Origin: Powellomyces hirtus
Taxonomy: Eukaryota > Chytridiomycota > Chytridiomycetes > Spizellomycetales > Powellomycetaceae
Assembly (NCBI GenBank): GCA_025526995.1
Contig: JAHLKG010000003.1
Location: 1-64,000 of the forward strand
DNA: 64,000 bases
Direction: 5' to 3'
The notes below the pieces were generated by a model, which searched no databases, was not told the origin of the DNA, and worked only from the letters and a program-made list of their open reading frames with translations. Position 1 is the first letter of the stretch. Each line of letters begins with the position of its first letter. A program made the translations under genes and the position numbers. Shown one piece after another: positions 1 through 9,707 of the stretch.

Positions 1-305
1 AACCCTAACCCGAACCCTAACCCTAACCCGAACCCGAACCCTAACCCGAACCCTAAACCCGAACCCGAACCCGAAACCCGACTACCCGAACCCGAACCCG
101 AACCCTAACCCGAACCCTAACCCAACCCTAACCCTAACCCTAACCCTAACCCTAACCCGAACCCTAACCCTAACCCTAACCCTAACCCTAACCCTAACCC
201 TAACCCTAACCCTAACCCTAACCCTAACCCTAACCCTAACCCTAACCCTAACCCTAACCCTAACCCTAACCCTAACCCTAACCCTAACCCTAACCCTAAC
301 CCTAA
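1..305. repeat. Telomeric repeat array (CCCTAA)n
   Basis: Tandem CCCTAA on the plus strand, equivalent to TTAGGG running toward the left end, the orientation expected of a left chromosome terminus. Bases 1-165 mix CCCTAA with CCCGAA variants and spacing errors (for example around 53-90). Bases 166-305 are essentially pure CCCTAA. The array abuts transposon sequence at 306 with no subtelomeric spacer. Read on the minus strand it is an open Gly-Leu repeat continuing the RT reading frame; that is a by-product, not a protein. Confidence 0.95.
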
Positions 306-960
306 GCCATTGATACTGAAGAGATGGCCGCAGAATTCAATTTCCTTTTGGCCCCATTGACATTTGGCAGCGTTAACATAGAGCGAATGATCTTGTAATC
401 GCTGAAGGACTTCGGCTACGTGTTGGTGTGTAGTCGGATCAGGCGAGAAGATAAGAATGTCGTCGAGGTAGCAGATGATGCAAATATCGTAAAGGTCGCC
501 TAAGACTTGATTCATGAGTCGTTGAAAGGCGCCAGGCACATTGCAAAGCCCAAAGGGCATGACGACATATTCGAAAAGTCCAAATCTTGTGCGGATGGCC
601 GTTTTCTCGCGATCTTCCGGAGCGATGAGCAGTCGATGGTATGCGTCCTTCAAGTCAATGAGCGTGTAGAGACGGGCGCCAAGAAGCTGATTGCGCATTT
701 CTCGAAGATTGGGAAGTGGAGTGCGGTCCTTAATTGTGACGGCATTTAGTCCACGATAGTCCCAACAGACACGAATTCCGCCCGTTTTCTTGACAGCGAA
801 GACCACTGATGCTCCCCATGGTGACTTCGAATGTTGAATCCATCCTTTTGAGAGAAGATGGTCTAGTTGTTTTTGTAGTTTGCTCAGTTGATCTTGTGAT
901 ATGGGACGGATGGCTTGAAAGACAGGTTTCGATCCGGGAATGATATCAATATGAAAGTTA
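306..960 (-). pseudogene. Ty3/gypsy reverse transcriptase, 3'-truncated by telomere
   Basis: The frame reads through the RT domain: a segment ending SKSPWGASVVFAVKK, then DYRGLN, LIDLKDAYH (first catalytic Asp), FGLFEYVVMPFGLCNVPGAFQ and the YLDDILIFS box, then stops being gypsy at the FCGHLFSING segment where telomere begins. In the family this RT copies the element RNA in virus-like particles. The thumb, RNase H and integrase are missing, so the copy is dead. The frame is open upstream of 806, so that position is not a true start. Confidence 0.9.
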
Positions 961-1145
961 TTCTCGCCACGATCGGGGGGAAGCTCTTCGGTCTCTTTGA
1001 AGAGCGTATTTTTGAATTGTTGAAGGATTCAATCGAGGAACTTAGGCCAAGAAGGATTAGTCTCAGCCTTGTTGTCTTTCGTGGTAGAGCGTATATGGAC
1101 TGCGAATGCTTCTCGATATTGCTTATGTCGAAGTTGTTTGTTGAA

Positions 1146-1679
1146 TCATTTCATCAAGATAGCGGCAATACCCTGGAAGGGCTTCTGTCGCTCACGCTCA
1201 ATGCTCTTTGCAGCTCTGCGAACGGTGAACGTTTGAGCCTTCTTGATGAATGAGTCAGGACTTTGAGTGTGTCGCTTGGATGGAAGAGATTCACAATTGA
1301 AGGATTTTCCATCTAGGGTGAACAGGATGCGATGCGGTCGTTCGACAGTAATACAGGTGAAGGTACCAATTGCTTCGAAGAATGGAAGTCCCAAGATAAG
1401 CGGGATTCCAATAGGCGCAATTTCAAAATGGAAAGAAGCAACAGAGTCGTAGTTTTGCGAGACATTGTTGAAGATTTGGATTGATTGGGTGGTAAGGGAT
1501 GTGATTCGGATCGTTTGGCCAGCACCGGCAGTATCGATGTCATATGGCTTATTGAGAGGTTTCTTCTCGAGTTTTCGTTCATCTGCTACATGGTCAGGTT
1601 GAAGTCGGGTTCGAAGATTCGTTCGTCGAATAGATGTGGGATTGCCCTTAGGGCTTTCAGGTGGTCGATTGCACGTCAT
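1146..1679 (-). pseudogene. Ty3/gypsy protease region lacking the active site
   Basis: Aligns with the protease segment of the nested gypsy (41954-42463), sharing RPPESPKGNPTSIRR and LGLPFFEAIGTFT. The nested copy has LLDTGCNTMVVQD, the aspartic protease DTG box. Here LQP is followed directly by a segment starting HVADERK. A 102-bp in-frame deletion, equivalent to 42278-42379 of the other copy, removes the whole active-site box. Cleavage of Gag-Pol by this copy is therefore impossible. Confidence 0.85.
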
Positions 1680-1810
1680 CCACGGTATATCGGATTCAGG
1701 AAAGATAGTATGTCCTTTACTGGGCTGAGAGGAACCAATTTCTACTCCCAGCCGTCCAGAAAATCCTGTTCTTGTTCGTCGGTTCCGACTTCACTGATTC
1801 GATTGATTTG

Positions 1811-2636
1811 TCAGACGGGGTAGTTGCTAGCGGTGGCTCGTTCTTCAAGAGTTTCACCGTTGACGTCCCGTTTGGCGAAGCAATCTTGGATGGTGTGATT
1901 CATTCGTCCACATCGTTTGCAAAGCATCGCACTTCTCCGCTTTGTTGGAGTTTTGGGAGGTCCTGGAGTCCTGGGGAATGCTGGTCTGCGTGTAGGAGTT
2001 TGTTGTGGAGTTGTGATTGGGGTTGGCACGCCAGATCTCTTCCATGGTGTCTGCGGAATGGATTGTTTGGATGTTTGTGTTTCAGTCGTTGTCCTTCGAG
2101 GAGTAACCGGTACGGGTTGTTGAAAGGTATGTCGAGGAGTGCGAGAGGGGGCTTGTTCGATGTCCGAGTAAGGATGGAATTGGGCAGGGGCCTTGGCTTG
2201 TGCTCGTGCTGGAGTAGTAAGGTAGCCATCGACCAGATTGCGGGAGGCTGCTGCGTTTCGGACGCAGATTACGGCCAGGGGCCAAGTGACGGCTTGTCCA
2301 ATGGTGAGTCTCATTGTCATGAAGTTTTGAAGAGCTTGGACAAGATAAAGACCGTAACTCGAGTTACGGAGAAGTCCCGCGCGGAAGATGTCGATCATCT
2401 CGCTTTCCAGTAGAAGTCGTTCCGTAGCATTGCCATTGGCACAAACAGCAATCGTTTCGAGATGTCGATATCGTTCCAATTCGCAGATGTAATCTTCAAG
2501 CGAGTTTCCAAGCGAGAGGGCCGCCATTTCTTGATGTAGACGGTTGGTGACATTGCGAGGCATCCAGCATTGCTAGAACTGGGTGGCCCACCAGGTGGCA
2601 ACGCCTTCGGCAGGAGCGGCAGGCTGAACGCGGAGA
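1811..2636 (-). pseudogene. Ty3/gypsy Gag, 5'-truncated
   Basis: Capsid-like alpha-helical Gag (MAALSLGNSLEDYICELER, then SEMIDIFRAGLL), a Pro/Thr-rich linker and a CCHC zinc knuckle CKRCGRMNHTIQDC (C-x2-C-x4-H-x4-C). Gag packages the element RNA. The N-terminal part seen in the nested copy (up to 43659) is missing because the reading frame is fused to copia sequence near 2637. Confidence 0.85.
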
Positions 2637-3781
2637 TTGTTGGTCATTGAGAGCTTGAGTTGCTTCCTGATGTGAGCGCCAGGATGGCTCAAACGGTGAT
2701 GCCAGAGGGTTCCTTCGTTGACAAGGGAAGAGGGACCAGAACAAGCCCCAGAAGAGGCCGGCCCATCGACCGGAGCGGATGGGTGTGATAAGGCCGTGTC
2801 TGATACTTGAATCGATGTATCAGACAAGTGGTGTGATAAGGCCGTGTCTGATACTTGAATCGATGTATCAGACACGTGGTGTGATAAGGCCATGTCTGAT
2901 ACTTGAATCGATGTATCAGACACGTGGTGTGATAAGGCCGTGTCTGATACTTGAATTGATGTATCAGACACGTGGTGTGATAAGGCCGTGTCTGATACTT
3001 GAATTGATGTATCAGACACATTTGTCAGTACATTGGACGCGTTTGTCCTTGAGCGAGTTTGGGTAGCAAAAGCCATGGAAGTTGGCGAGATGTGATACAT
3101 TCCTCGAACGAGAGGTATGGTGATGTCATTCATAGTGCCGTTGCAGTCATGAATGATGGCGCTCTCATCTTCAAAGGTAACTCTCTTTCCATCTTTGGCG
3201 AGTGCGGAGACCAAGATGAGAGTTTTGGCGAGTTTTGGAACGTAGAGAACATCAGTGAGGGGTGCATCTCCATCTGGAAGCTTCAAGGTAGCGTTCCCTT
3301 TTGCTTCGGCATCGAGAAAGGCGTTATTTCCAAATCTGACGCGCGTTGAGTGCTCTTTGTAGGATTCAAGAATGGAAATGTCATTCGTCATGTGCTGTGA
3401 GCAGCCCAAATCCAGGTAAGCCAATGTAGTGGCATTGTGTGCTTCTGCAATGTTGGCATTAGCAGCGGGTTTTAAAGCTTCGACAGCCTTGGCTTTGAGG
3501 GGACAATTGAATGGAGTATGTTCATTCGAGTTGCATAACCAACAGGGGAAGTTCTGTCTCTTCTTCGAGTCTGTGGTCTTCTTCGCGTCGGTCTTCTTGT
3601 GACTTGAGCCATCTTTCTTTGAAAGTTGGGCTTTGAGCGTGATGTTTTTGCTCTTCTTGGCAAAGCGGTTGTTTTGGTTACTCTTGTTACTTCCATTGTC
3701 CAAACGTTTGGCAGCCGCTTGTAGGCCTTCGAGATCATCGAAACTTTGGGTTCTGACGAGCTCCGCTTGATGTTCGTTCAT
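2573..3781 (-). pseudogene. Chimeric ORF: copia gag-end/protease/pre-integrase fused to gypsy gag
   Basis: One open frame of about 400 codons. It begins within the copia Gag C-terminus, continues through a Lys-rich linker and a CCHC-like knuckle (CWLCNSNEHTPFNC), the protease region (YLDLGCSQHM, where copy A has the expected DSG), an expanded 16-aa repeat, and the GAG-pre-integrase HHRLSHPG. At SMTNN it switches to gypsy Gag (LRVQPAAPAEG). The frame is kept across the junction. The Asp-Leu-Gly at the protease site should be inactive. Confidence 0.85.
2783..3022. repeat. 48-bp tandem repeat, five units, inside copia pol
   Basis: Units start at 2783, 2831, 2879, 2927 and 2975, spaced exactly 48 bp, so each adds 16 residues in frame on the minus strand (repeat core SIQVSDTALSHH). 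Each unit holds an inverted pair TGTCTGATAC / GTATCAGACA. Copies A and B have only a single related motif (SDTSIQ) in the same linker, so this is a local expansion between protease and pre-integrase. Confidence 0.95.
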
Positions 3782-3807
3782 GCCTTGAAGGTAAAACCAT
3801 TTGTAGA

Positions 3808-4761
3808 CTAGGAACGGGATGTCCGAGACGAGCTGACTGGTAATCTTCGTGAACGAGGTATTGTACTGTGAGATGGTATGGCTTCCTTGTTGTCATCTTT
3901 CGAGTTGAGTGAGTAGGACCTCCTTGTGGTCGGTTGATAACGCCAGAGGAATGGTCGCTTGAAAGTTTGCCAATTCGTGATGGGATTATGCTTCCCTTTT
4001 TCGGCCTCTTTGCAGTAGTTTTGATACCATTGCTTTGCATCGCCAGAGAGTTTACTGAAGATGAATACAAGTTGTGCTTCACAAGGTACAGATTTGAGGC
4101 AAAAGACCACATCAACTTGATCAACGAAATCGATGAGTTTTGAGAGATTTTCCGTTCCATTGAAAGTCATGACTGCATTGATCACTGATTCAAAGAATTT
4201 GAATGATGTGCGCTGGGCTTCACGGTCTTCGCTCTTTCGGCTGCTCTTAGTGCTCTCCGTTGGGGAAGACGGACGAAAGTGAGGGGCAACTGGGGCTTCA
4301 ATTTCGCCGTGAGTAATGTGTTGATGTAGGAAAGGGTACTCAGGGCCCGCTTTTAGGCTTGTCATCGGTGAAGTAGGTGGGTTATAACCGCCAATGTGAG
4401 GATTTCCATTTTCGTATTGATGGGAAGGTGATGTAGCGAGAGGATTTGACTTAGTCAAGAGAGTCTTCTCCAACTTCTCCATCAGATGGTCAAACTTTTC
4501 GTCCATTTCCATCTTGAACCTCTGCAGAAGATGCATGACACTGTCAGTCTGCGGTCCGGTCAGTTCTATCGCCAGTTCTGCATGAGTTTCTCCATGATTC
4601 ATCTCATCCACATTGGCATCTGCGTCGTGGGAATCATGGTAGATCGAGGCATCGATATTAACGTCTTCTTCAGCGTCAGGACCCCGTTCAGCTTCTCGTG
4701 TGGCTTGACAGGCTTGTTGGCGGGTCTGCACTCCTTGAATGGGAGATCTTGCAGTAGGCAT
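3808..4761 (-). pseudogene. Ty1/copia family 1 Gag
   Basis: The first in-frame ATG is at 4761 (MPTARSPIQGVQTRQQA), matching the Gag start of copies A and B. An acidic N-terminal stretch is followed by the retrotransposon Gag core (FVDQVDVVF, then FSKLSGDAKQWY). Near 3890 the frame departs from copies A/B (LERLRQGSHS there), indicating an indel that separates Gag from the pol frame. Confidence 0.8.
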
Positions 4762-4860
4762 CTTGACGGTGTGCACGGTACTTTCTTGGCACTTGAATTC
4801 GACGGAAGACTGGTAGTTTTCAGGTTTTATGAAGGGAGAATGATTCCAATTTGACCAGTC

Positions 4861-4875
4861 TCAGGGCTCATAACC
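4861..4875 (-). promoter_or_regulatory. Primer-binding site, half-tRNA-iMet type (copy 1)
   Basis: On the minus strand the bases right after the LTR read GGTTATGAGCCCTGA, complementary to the anticodon arm of initiator tRNA-Met (CAGGGCUCAUAACC) rather than to a tRNA CCA end. The same 15-mer follows the 5' LTR in all complete copia copies of the window. Confidence 0.75.
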
Positions 4876-5242
4876 TTTTGGAGATATCGGCACTTCCAGT
4901 ACTTTATTGGAATTGCAGAGGATTGGCCGAATTCGATGTGGCCTCCAGTATACTTTGTAAAGGGGGCTTACAGAGCTCTTCTGTGATGCAGATGACAGTG
5001 TATCGTTGTCAGATGCACAGAGATGTAATGTATGTGAATGTATTTTATGTCTTAAGTCTTCTTGGTAATGTTTTGCTTGTCGAGCGTTCTAATCTACTTT
5101 TTCTTCAATCACATGATCCCACGTGATCCAATTCAGCTCTTAGCGTTACCGGTATGGTGGTCACGCGTTCTAGTCGGAGAATCCAAGTAAGGATCTAATG
5201 TAAGGACTAAACGTTGAGTACGCAAGTCTCAACATTCCAATA
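4876..5242 (-). repeat. Copia family 1 LTR (5' LTR of copy 1)
   Basis: 367 bp. On the minus strand it begins TATTGGAATGTTGAGACTTG and ends GATATCTCCAAAA, next to the PBS. It is homologous to the 366-bp LTRs of copies A and B, with the final TCCAATA mutated to TCCAAAA. It contains a decayed CACGTG dyad. Confidence 0.9.
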
Positions 5243-5849
5243 GATGTCATCATCGAAAACGTTCAAGGCACCATCTGGACAATGATGAAGCTCAACAACT
5301 TCTTTTCCATGTGCAAGAACGACCACGCTGCTGTGCACATGTTTGATTAGGGTATCTTGGCATCCGATGCGCTTTTAAGCAGCACTGACTGCCATTATTT
5401 TGTGCCGCCAAAGGAGATTGAAGAAGAACTGATGCATCTGCAAGAGTTGGCAAGACAGACCTGGCACATAATGGAGTGATTTCATCCTTCCAAAGACAAA
5501 TATGCTGTCTTGCAGCAGTTGTAGCTGCTTGAGACATATCTTCCATGTTACATTCCAAGTGTTGTACACAACTCTCTCATGCTCATTGTTCTTGCATTCT
5601 GACCCAGTGAGAGTGGCGCAGTGTCTGCGCCACTGTCTCAGCACTTTTGCTGCTGCTTTGCAGTTTTGCAGTTTTGCATACGCATGCTGTGGCATTGTCT
5701 GCATGTCTCCTGTACATGTTTAATACATCTATCTTTAGCTTTTTTTTGCTCATAAAGACTTTTCTTTCCTCCACGTCCTCTTCCTTTGGTCATTGCTTGT
5801 GCATCGGCCAGAGCCCATCCCGCCACAGCGGGCTTAAGTGACATAAATG
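5243..5849. other. No convincing gene
   Basis: Several short ORFs on both strands, none with recognisable domains. A 9-bp inverted repeat with a 3-nt loop (GTGGCGCAG/CTGCGCCAC) lies at 5613-5633. This may be the original insertion target of copy 1 or a decayed repeat. Confidence 0.5.
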
Positions 5850-6200
5850 CGTCTCATAGGCGATTATCATAGCAGCTCCGCAAACCCCACATGGTCTCAG
5901 CTCTATAAGCGTACCCCGCAGTCTCAATACTGCGCAGTAACACTGCCCTCATAGATCATCTCCTCGTTCCCCACAAGTTAGCTAGATACTAGAAATTGAA
6001 AAGCATTATATATATTGGGAAGGAAGATATCTCCCAGCGAGAGGGTATCAGAAGGAGGATTGACATCTCGATATCAAGAAAGCCTTAAAATACTATCTCT
6101 TCTCTCCATTTCTCCTCCCGCTTTCAATTCCATTCCTCATAACTTCCTCAAAACCTGACTACGAACTTCCTCTCCCACCTTGAAACACTGGCACCTCACA
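5850..6200 (+). repeat. Decayed gypsy-family LTR fragment
   Basis: Matches the reverse complement of the nested gypsy LTR (26153-26579) with many differences. Shared blocks include ATGCGTCTCATA, CCCCACAAGTTAGCTAGA, TTGGGAAGGAA and a terminal CACTGGCACCTCACA ending at 6200. The first roughly 75 bp of the LTR are not recognisable. It is probably an old solo LTR, element sense on the plus strand. Confidence 0.7.
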
Positions 6201-6284
6201 CGCACCCACGCCCTTTCGTGTGTTGAAGGCTTGTTGGGACGTAGAGCTATCAACCAATTCGTCTCCTCCTTAACGTTTACTTAA

Positions 6285-7358
6285 TCATTCAACAATTCCT
6301 TTAGTCAAACGATTGGTCTTGGCCGTGAGCTGGTCTACCACGTCGTATCCGTGGTTAGAGGTCTTGGGAAAGGGTACGTTCAGTTTACTCACAATCATGG
6401 GGTGGAACTTTCCAGCCCCGGTGATTCTTGTGACAGTCCGGTCCATGGGGGCAGAACTGAATCGCGACGAACTAATGGCTCTGCCAACAATGCTGCGGGA
6501 CGGAGGTTCTCCGCCGCTTGATGCGTGAAATCGGCGTCCGTGAGGGTGGATCACCCCCAGAAAATCAATGTCATCTTCTCGATTGCTTTGTTCAAATTTT
6601 ATCGGACCGCCTTTCTGGTGTTTCAGGGTAGCGTTGAAATCGCCTCCAAATAGCACTCCAACTTCAGTTTTCGAGGCTAGCTCGGCCATGTAACGCAAGA
6701 AGTTTTGCGCTATGGTGGTTATGAACTTTCCTATGCGTGTGGCGATAGGCGTTTAGCTGCAAGCAGTGCAGTACATCCTGCGAGATGAAGTTACCATTCG
6801 GTGGAAATTCCTCTTGTTTGAACCAAGTGTTGTCCCTATTGTTCTGTCTGGGTCCATGGTAGCAAATTGCCCAAAAAGGGACAGGTTCGGCGAGGCTTCC
6901 GACTTCGAAGCGCATCATGATAGATCAATCACGTATAACGTTGTAAATACTTTCCGGAAGCTTCAACTTCATCTCGTTACCGGCCTTTGCTGGCCGAGAA
7001 GGGATGGAGTAAATAAGGAATACAGTATGACATCGCCACCCTGGGTGTCTTGTACATCTAGAGGTTTGCTAGGATCACCACGGATTTGGTTTGTGTCCCA
7101 CACAATCCACATATTGGCTCCAGCAAAAGAGGGTTTTGTAACTCCCGAGTAGTGTCCGCCGCTCAACAAAGGAATCTGCTCTTTCAAATCGTCAAGGCTT
7201 TGGACAGAGACTTCTTGTAAGAAAAACAGACTTGGGTTTGCCTTCTTTTTCCATTTCTCAATCTTGTCTTCGACCAGGACATATGCTTCTGCAGTAGTAT
7301 GGACCCCCATGCTGTTAGGCTTGATGTTAAATGTGACGGCTGTCAACCAGCTGCACAA
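6285..7358 (-). pseudogene. Endonuclease/exonuclease/phosphatase-like locus
   Basis: On the minus strand three frames together show EEP-fold motifs in order: AVTFNIKPN, LFFLQEV (metal-binding Glu), PFWAICYHGP, GGDFNATL (the GDFN box) and SNHGYDVVD near the end (Asn where the family usually has Asp). The EEP family includes sugar-phosphate nucleases and non-LTR retrotransposon endonucleases. The motifs lie in different frames without splice sites I can define, and no ATG starts the first segment (the codon at 7358 is TTG). It is either multi-exon or decayed. No reverse transcriptase is adjacent. Confidence 0.5.
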
Positions 7359-7694
7359 AAGGATATTATTTATGAGTGTTATAAGAACTAGTGACCAAGA
7401 TCAACAACGGTCCATCCTACTCCGTTGAGAACGACATTTTCCAGTATTTTGCACTTAGTCCGGTGATAGTTATGATGTGATAGGCGGAGGATTGATATAT
7501 GTTCGAAGGCGAATAGAGCCTGGTTGGCGCGGCCAACTCCGCCTCTCGTAATCCTCTAGTCTTAGCCCTTAATTTAGTACCGCCCCATTGTTCCTTGAGG
7601 AAACTTGTAGCGACTAACCCTCTTAGAGTTAGGGTGTTAAATGTGATGATCCTATCCTCCTGCAAGATACTACAGTAACTCTTACACTCTACCC

Positions 7695-9707
7695 ATGCCC
7701 GAGCGCAACTTGTCCGCCAGGGTTAAGCCCAGGATCCGTGATTACCTTCGCTACAAGGTGCTGTCCAAGGATCTTTTTCGAAACATCCCTCCTGGACGTG
7801 ACCTCACCGACCTATCCGAGTGGCCTCCAACCGAACTCTCCCAGTACAGATTCTCTCTGGTCGATGGCCTCATACGTAATAAGGAGTGTGCCAAAGCACG
7901 AATACGCTACAAATTCAGACACGTCCCAGAAGAGAAACGTGATGAAAACCACGAAAAGGCAATACAGGTCGCCTTGAGCAATGTCCAGGTCTACCAAAGA
8001 CAGTTGGATGACCTGGCCGCGGCTATTGCACAATGTGGGCCGCCGTCCATCGATGAACAAACAGGAAGGGTGCTGGAACTGCCTATGCTGAAACAGAAGA
8101 TGAAAGTCAAGAAGCGGATGCGCAGGAAAAAGGTCCAATCCCAGGTGCCGACACCTGTTGCGTTTTGGCCAACGTCAGACGATAACCTTGTGCTGGAAGA
8201 GTTCTTGCAGCAAACCCAGCGAGAGATTGACGAACTGTACATTGTTCTGTACTCTCGTATTGTCTCTGCTATTGAACGGACGAGCAATACCTCAGAACTT
8301 GAGGCTGACGGCAGCTTAGTGGACGCCCTCATCAGTGCAGTGGTCGGGAAACTGACGGACCCTTGGGACGAACATGGATCCGTAAAGTCATGGGGACAGC
8401 GAGTCAGTGATGCATCAAAGAAGATGGCACGGATGACCACAGAGGAGCTTCAAAACATTGTAGACTTGCTGGTGCGTCAGATCCTGTTCAACGTTCGGGT
8501 TGGAGGGAGGGTTACCACTCAAGACACAGTCAATCCTCGCGGCATCGACTATCTGTTCACCAACTATCAAGTCAAAACAGCTCTGAGACAGGTCCTGAAG
8601 ATGGAGGACCTTGCCAAGGCGCTCGACGTCTACAGTGAGGACGTGATCAGGGAAGCAATTTTGATTCACCTGATTTCCTACCCTCTGACAGATAACTTGG
8701 GAGAATTTCATCGACCCAATCGTCGCGATGAAACGTTCATTCCCCTTCTCGTAAACTTTGTTAAAAACGCCACGTCCCTCTGCTGCCTTCTCCAGCAGTT
8801 GGTCCTTCCGGACTGGCAGGGAGAATTCGTCGATTTGCCAGTGTTCAAAATCGCGTCACTGAGGACAAAACTGGTTAATGTAGCTCCTCGCCACGCAAAC
8901 CCCCAGTTCCTAAATCATTATCTGAATCACCAGTCCAGTCGTCAGCAGTCCATGGTCGCAAGGCTTGTTGTGTGGGCAGCCACCAGGCCGGTTCCGTGGG
9001 AGATGGTGGTCATTCGACCTAGTCGCTTCCTCAAAGAATTAGCCCGGGTCGACATAAACGACATGCCGGCGGGGATAGAAACACATGTGCATGAGCTCCT
9101 CAATCCCTTGCTGAACATCCTGAGTCGAACGAGCATCTATTTGGGGTTGCAGCTGGGCCCGGAGTCGGCTCTAACGTTTCAAGCGGCGATGGCCCAAGGG
9201 CATAGAGGAATATTTGACAAAGAATCTGAGTTGCCAAGTAAATTACACCTGCTTGTGTCGGCTCGGTCAAAGAACGAAATACGTCGCTCCCTAACGGACT
9301 TGTTCGGAGAATCACCGCCACCACCGGCGGTAGACACCGTTTTTGACATTACCCAAGCACTGCGGCCTGCTCCACACATTCGAGCGGCACTCGTTTCATC
9401 ATGTGTTACTTTTACAAATATGCGAGTGCATGAAGGAGACATCTACAGCGATGACATTCTAGTGTACTTTTCTGGAAGCCAACCTACTAGTGAAATAGCG
9501 GGAACTCTGGACCACAGGGAGCTGTTCTACGTCATGGACAGGAGAGACCAATCACGCAATTCCGCACTCTCAGAAAGTCTTGGCATCGATGTGTACGGTC
9601 AAAGGGCGTTGGTGATGCTTCAACGGGACGGTCGGTTTGTTGATCTTCCGGAAGGTTGGGAGCTGCTTTTGAAGCGTTACGCTAGTTTAGCACGTCGGCA
9701 ATCCTAA
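7695..9707 (+). CDS. Hypothetical protein, 670 aa, intronless
   Basis: Long uninterrupted ORF from an ATG preceded by ACTCTACCC. I do not recognise the family. Visible features: a basic N-terminus, a Glu/Lys/Gln-rich stretch at about 77-107 that could be helical, a strongly basic cluster at about 133-146 (KQKMKVKKRMRRKK) that could serve as a nuclear signal or nucleic-acid contact, several Leu-rich helical stretches from 250 to 510, and a PPPP loop near 535. There is no signal peptide or membrane segment. It lies divergently from the EEP-like locus; a functional link is not shown. A 2-kb ORF without an intron stands out from the spliced genes nearby. Confidence 0.75.
   Translation: MPERNLSARVKPRIRDYLRYKVLSKDLFRNIPPGRDLTDLSEWPPTELSQYRFSLVDGLIRNKECAKARIRYKFRHVPEEKRDENHEKAIQVALSNVQVYQRQLDDLAAAIAQCGPPSIDEQTGRVLELPMLKQKMKVKKRMRRKKVQSQVPTPVAFWPTSDDNLVLEEFLQQTQREIDELYIVLYSRIVSAIERTSNTSELEADGSLVDALISAVVGKLTDPWDEHGSVKSWGQRVSDASKKMARMTTEELQNIVDLLVRQILFNVRVGGRVTTQDTVNPRGIDYLFTNYQVKTALRQVLKMEDLAKALDVYSEDVIREAILIHLISYPLTDNLGEFHRPNRRDETFIPLLVNFVKNATSLCCLLQQLVLPDWQGEFVDLPVFKIASLRTKLVNVAPRHANPQFLNHYLNHQSSRQQSMVARLVVWAATRPVPWEMVVIRPSRFLKELARVDINDMPAGIETHVHELLNPLLNILSRTSIYLGLQLGPESALTFQAAMAQGHRGIFDKESELPSKLHLLVSARSKNEIRRSLTDLFGESPPPPAVDTVFDITQALRPAPHIRAALVSSCVTFTNMRVHEGDIYSDDILVYFSGSQPTSEIAGTLDHRELFYVMDRRDQSRNSALSESLGIDVYGQRALVMLQRDGRFVDLPEGWELLLKRYASLARRQS

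Larger units (their letters stand above)
306..2636 (-). mobile_element. Ty3/gypsy fragment capped by the telomere (gag-PR-RT)
   Basis: Minus-strand fragment of the same gypsy family as the nested element at 26153-44151. It runs from the middle of gag (2636) through zinc knuckle and protease to the RT domain, where it is cut at base 306 and replaced by telomere. No RNase H, integrase, chromodomain or LTR remains. Its 5' side is joined at about 2637 to a Ty1/copia element. It retains the YLDD catalytic box in RT, which the nested copy has lost. Confidence 0.9.
2637..5242 (-). mobile_element. Ty1/copia family 1, copy 1 (5' half only)
   Basis: Minus-strand element: 5' LTR 4876-5242, half-tRNA PBS 4861-4875, gag, then pol through protease and GAG-pre-integrase, ending at about 2637 where gypsy gag begins. 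Integrase, RT, RNase H and 3' LTR are absent, so no target duplication can be checked. The base after the LTR is 5243. Compared with copies A and B it keeps a sense codon (CGC) where they have the TGA separating gag from pol. Confidence 0.9.

Noticed and set aside
117..305. Minus-strand Gly-Leu repeat protein tail
   Set aside because: It is telomere repeat translated in the frame of the truncated RT.
2783..3022. CRISPR-like array
   Set aside because: Units are contiguous with no unique spacers, in frame inside a retrotransposon ORF, in a eukaryote.
5613..5633. tRNA A-box-like hairpin (GTGGCGCAGTG)
   Set aside because: No B-box, acceptor or anticodon arm around it; the match to tRNA is short and probably chance.
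6285..7358. Non-LTR retrotransposon
   Set aside because: EEP motifs are present but no reverse transcriptase, knuckle or A-tail is nearby.
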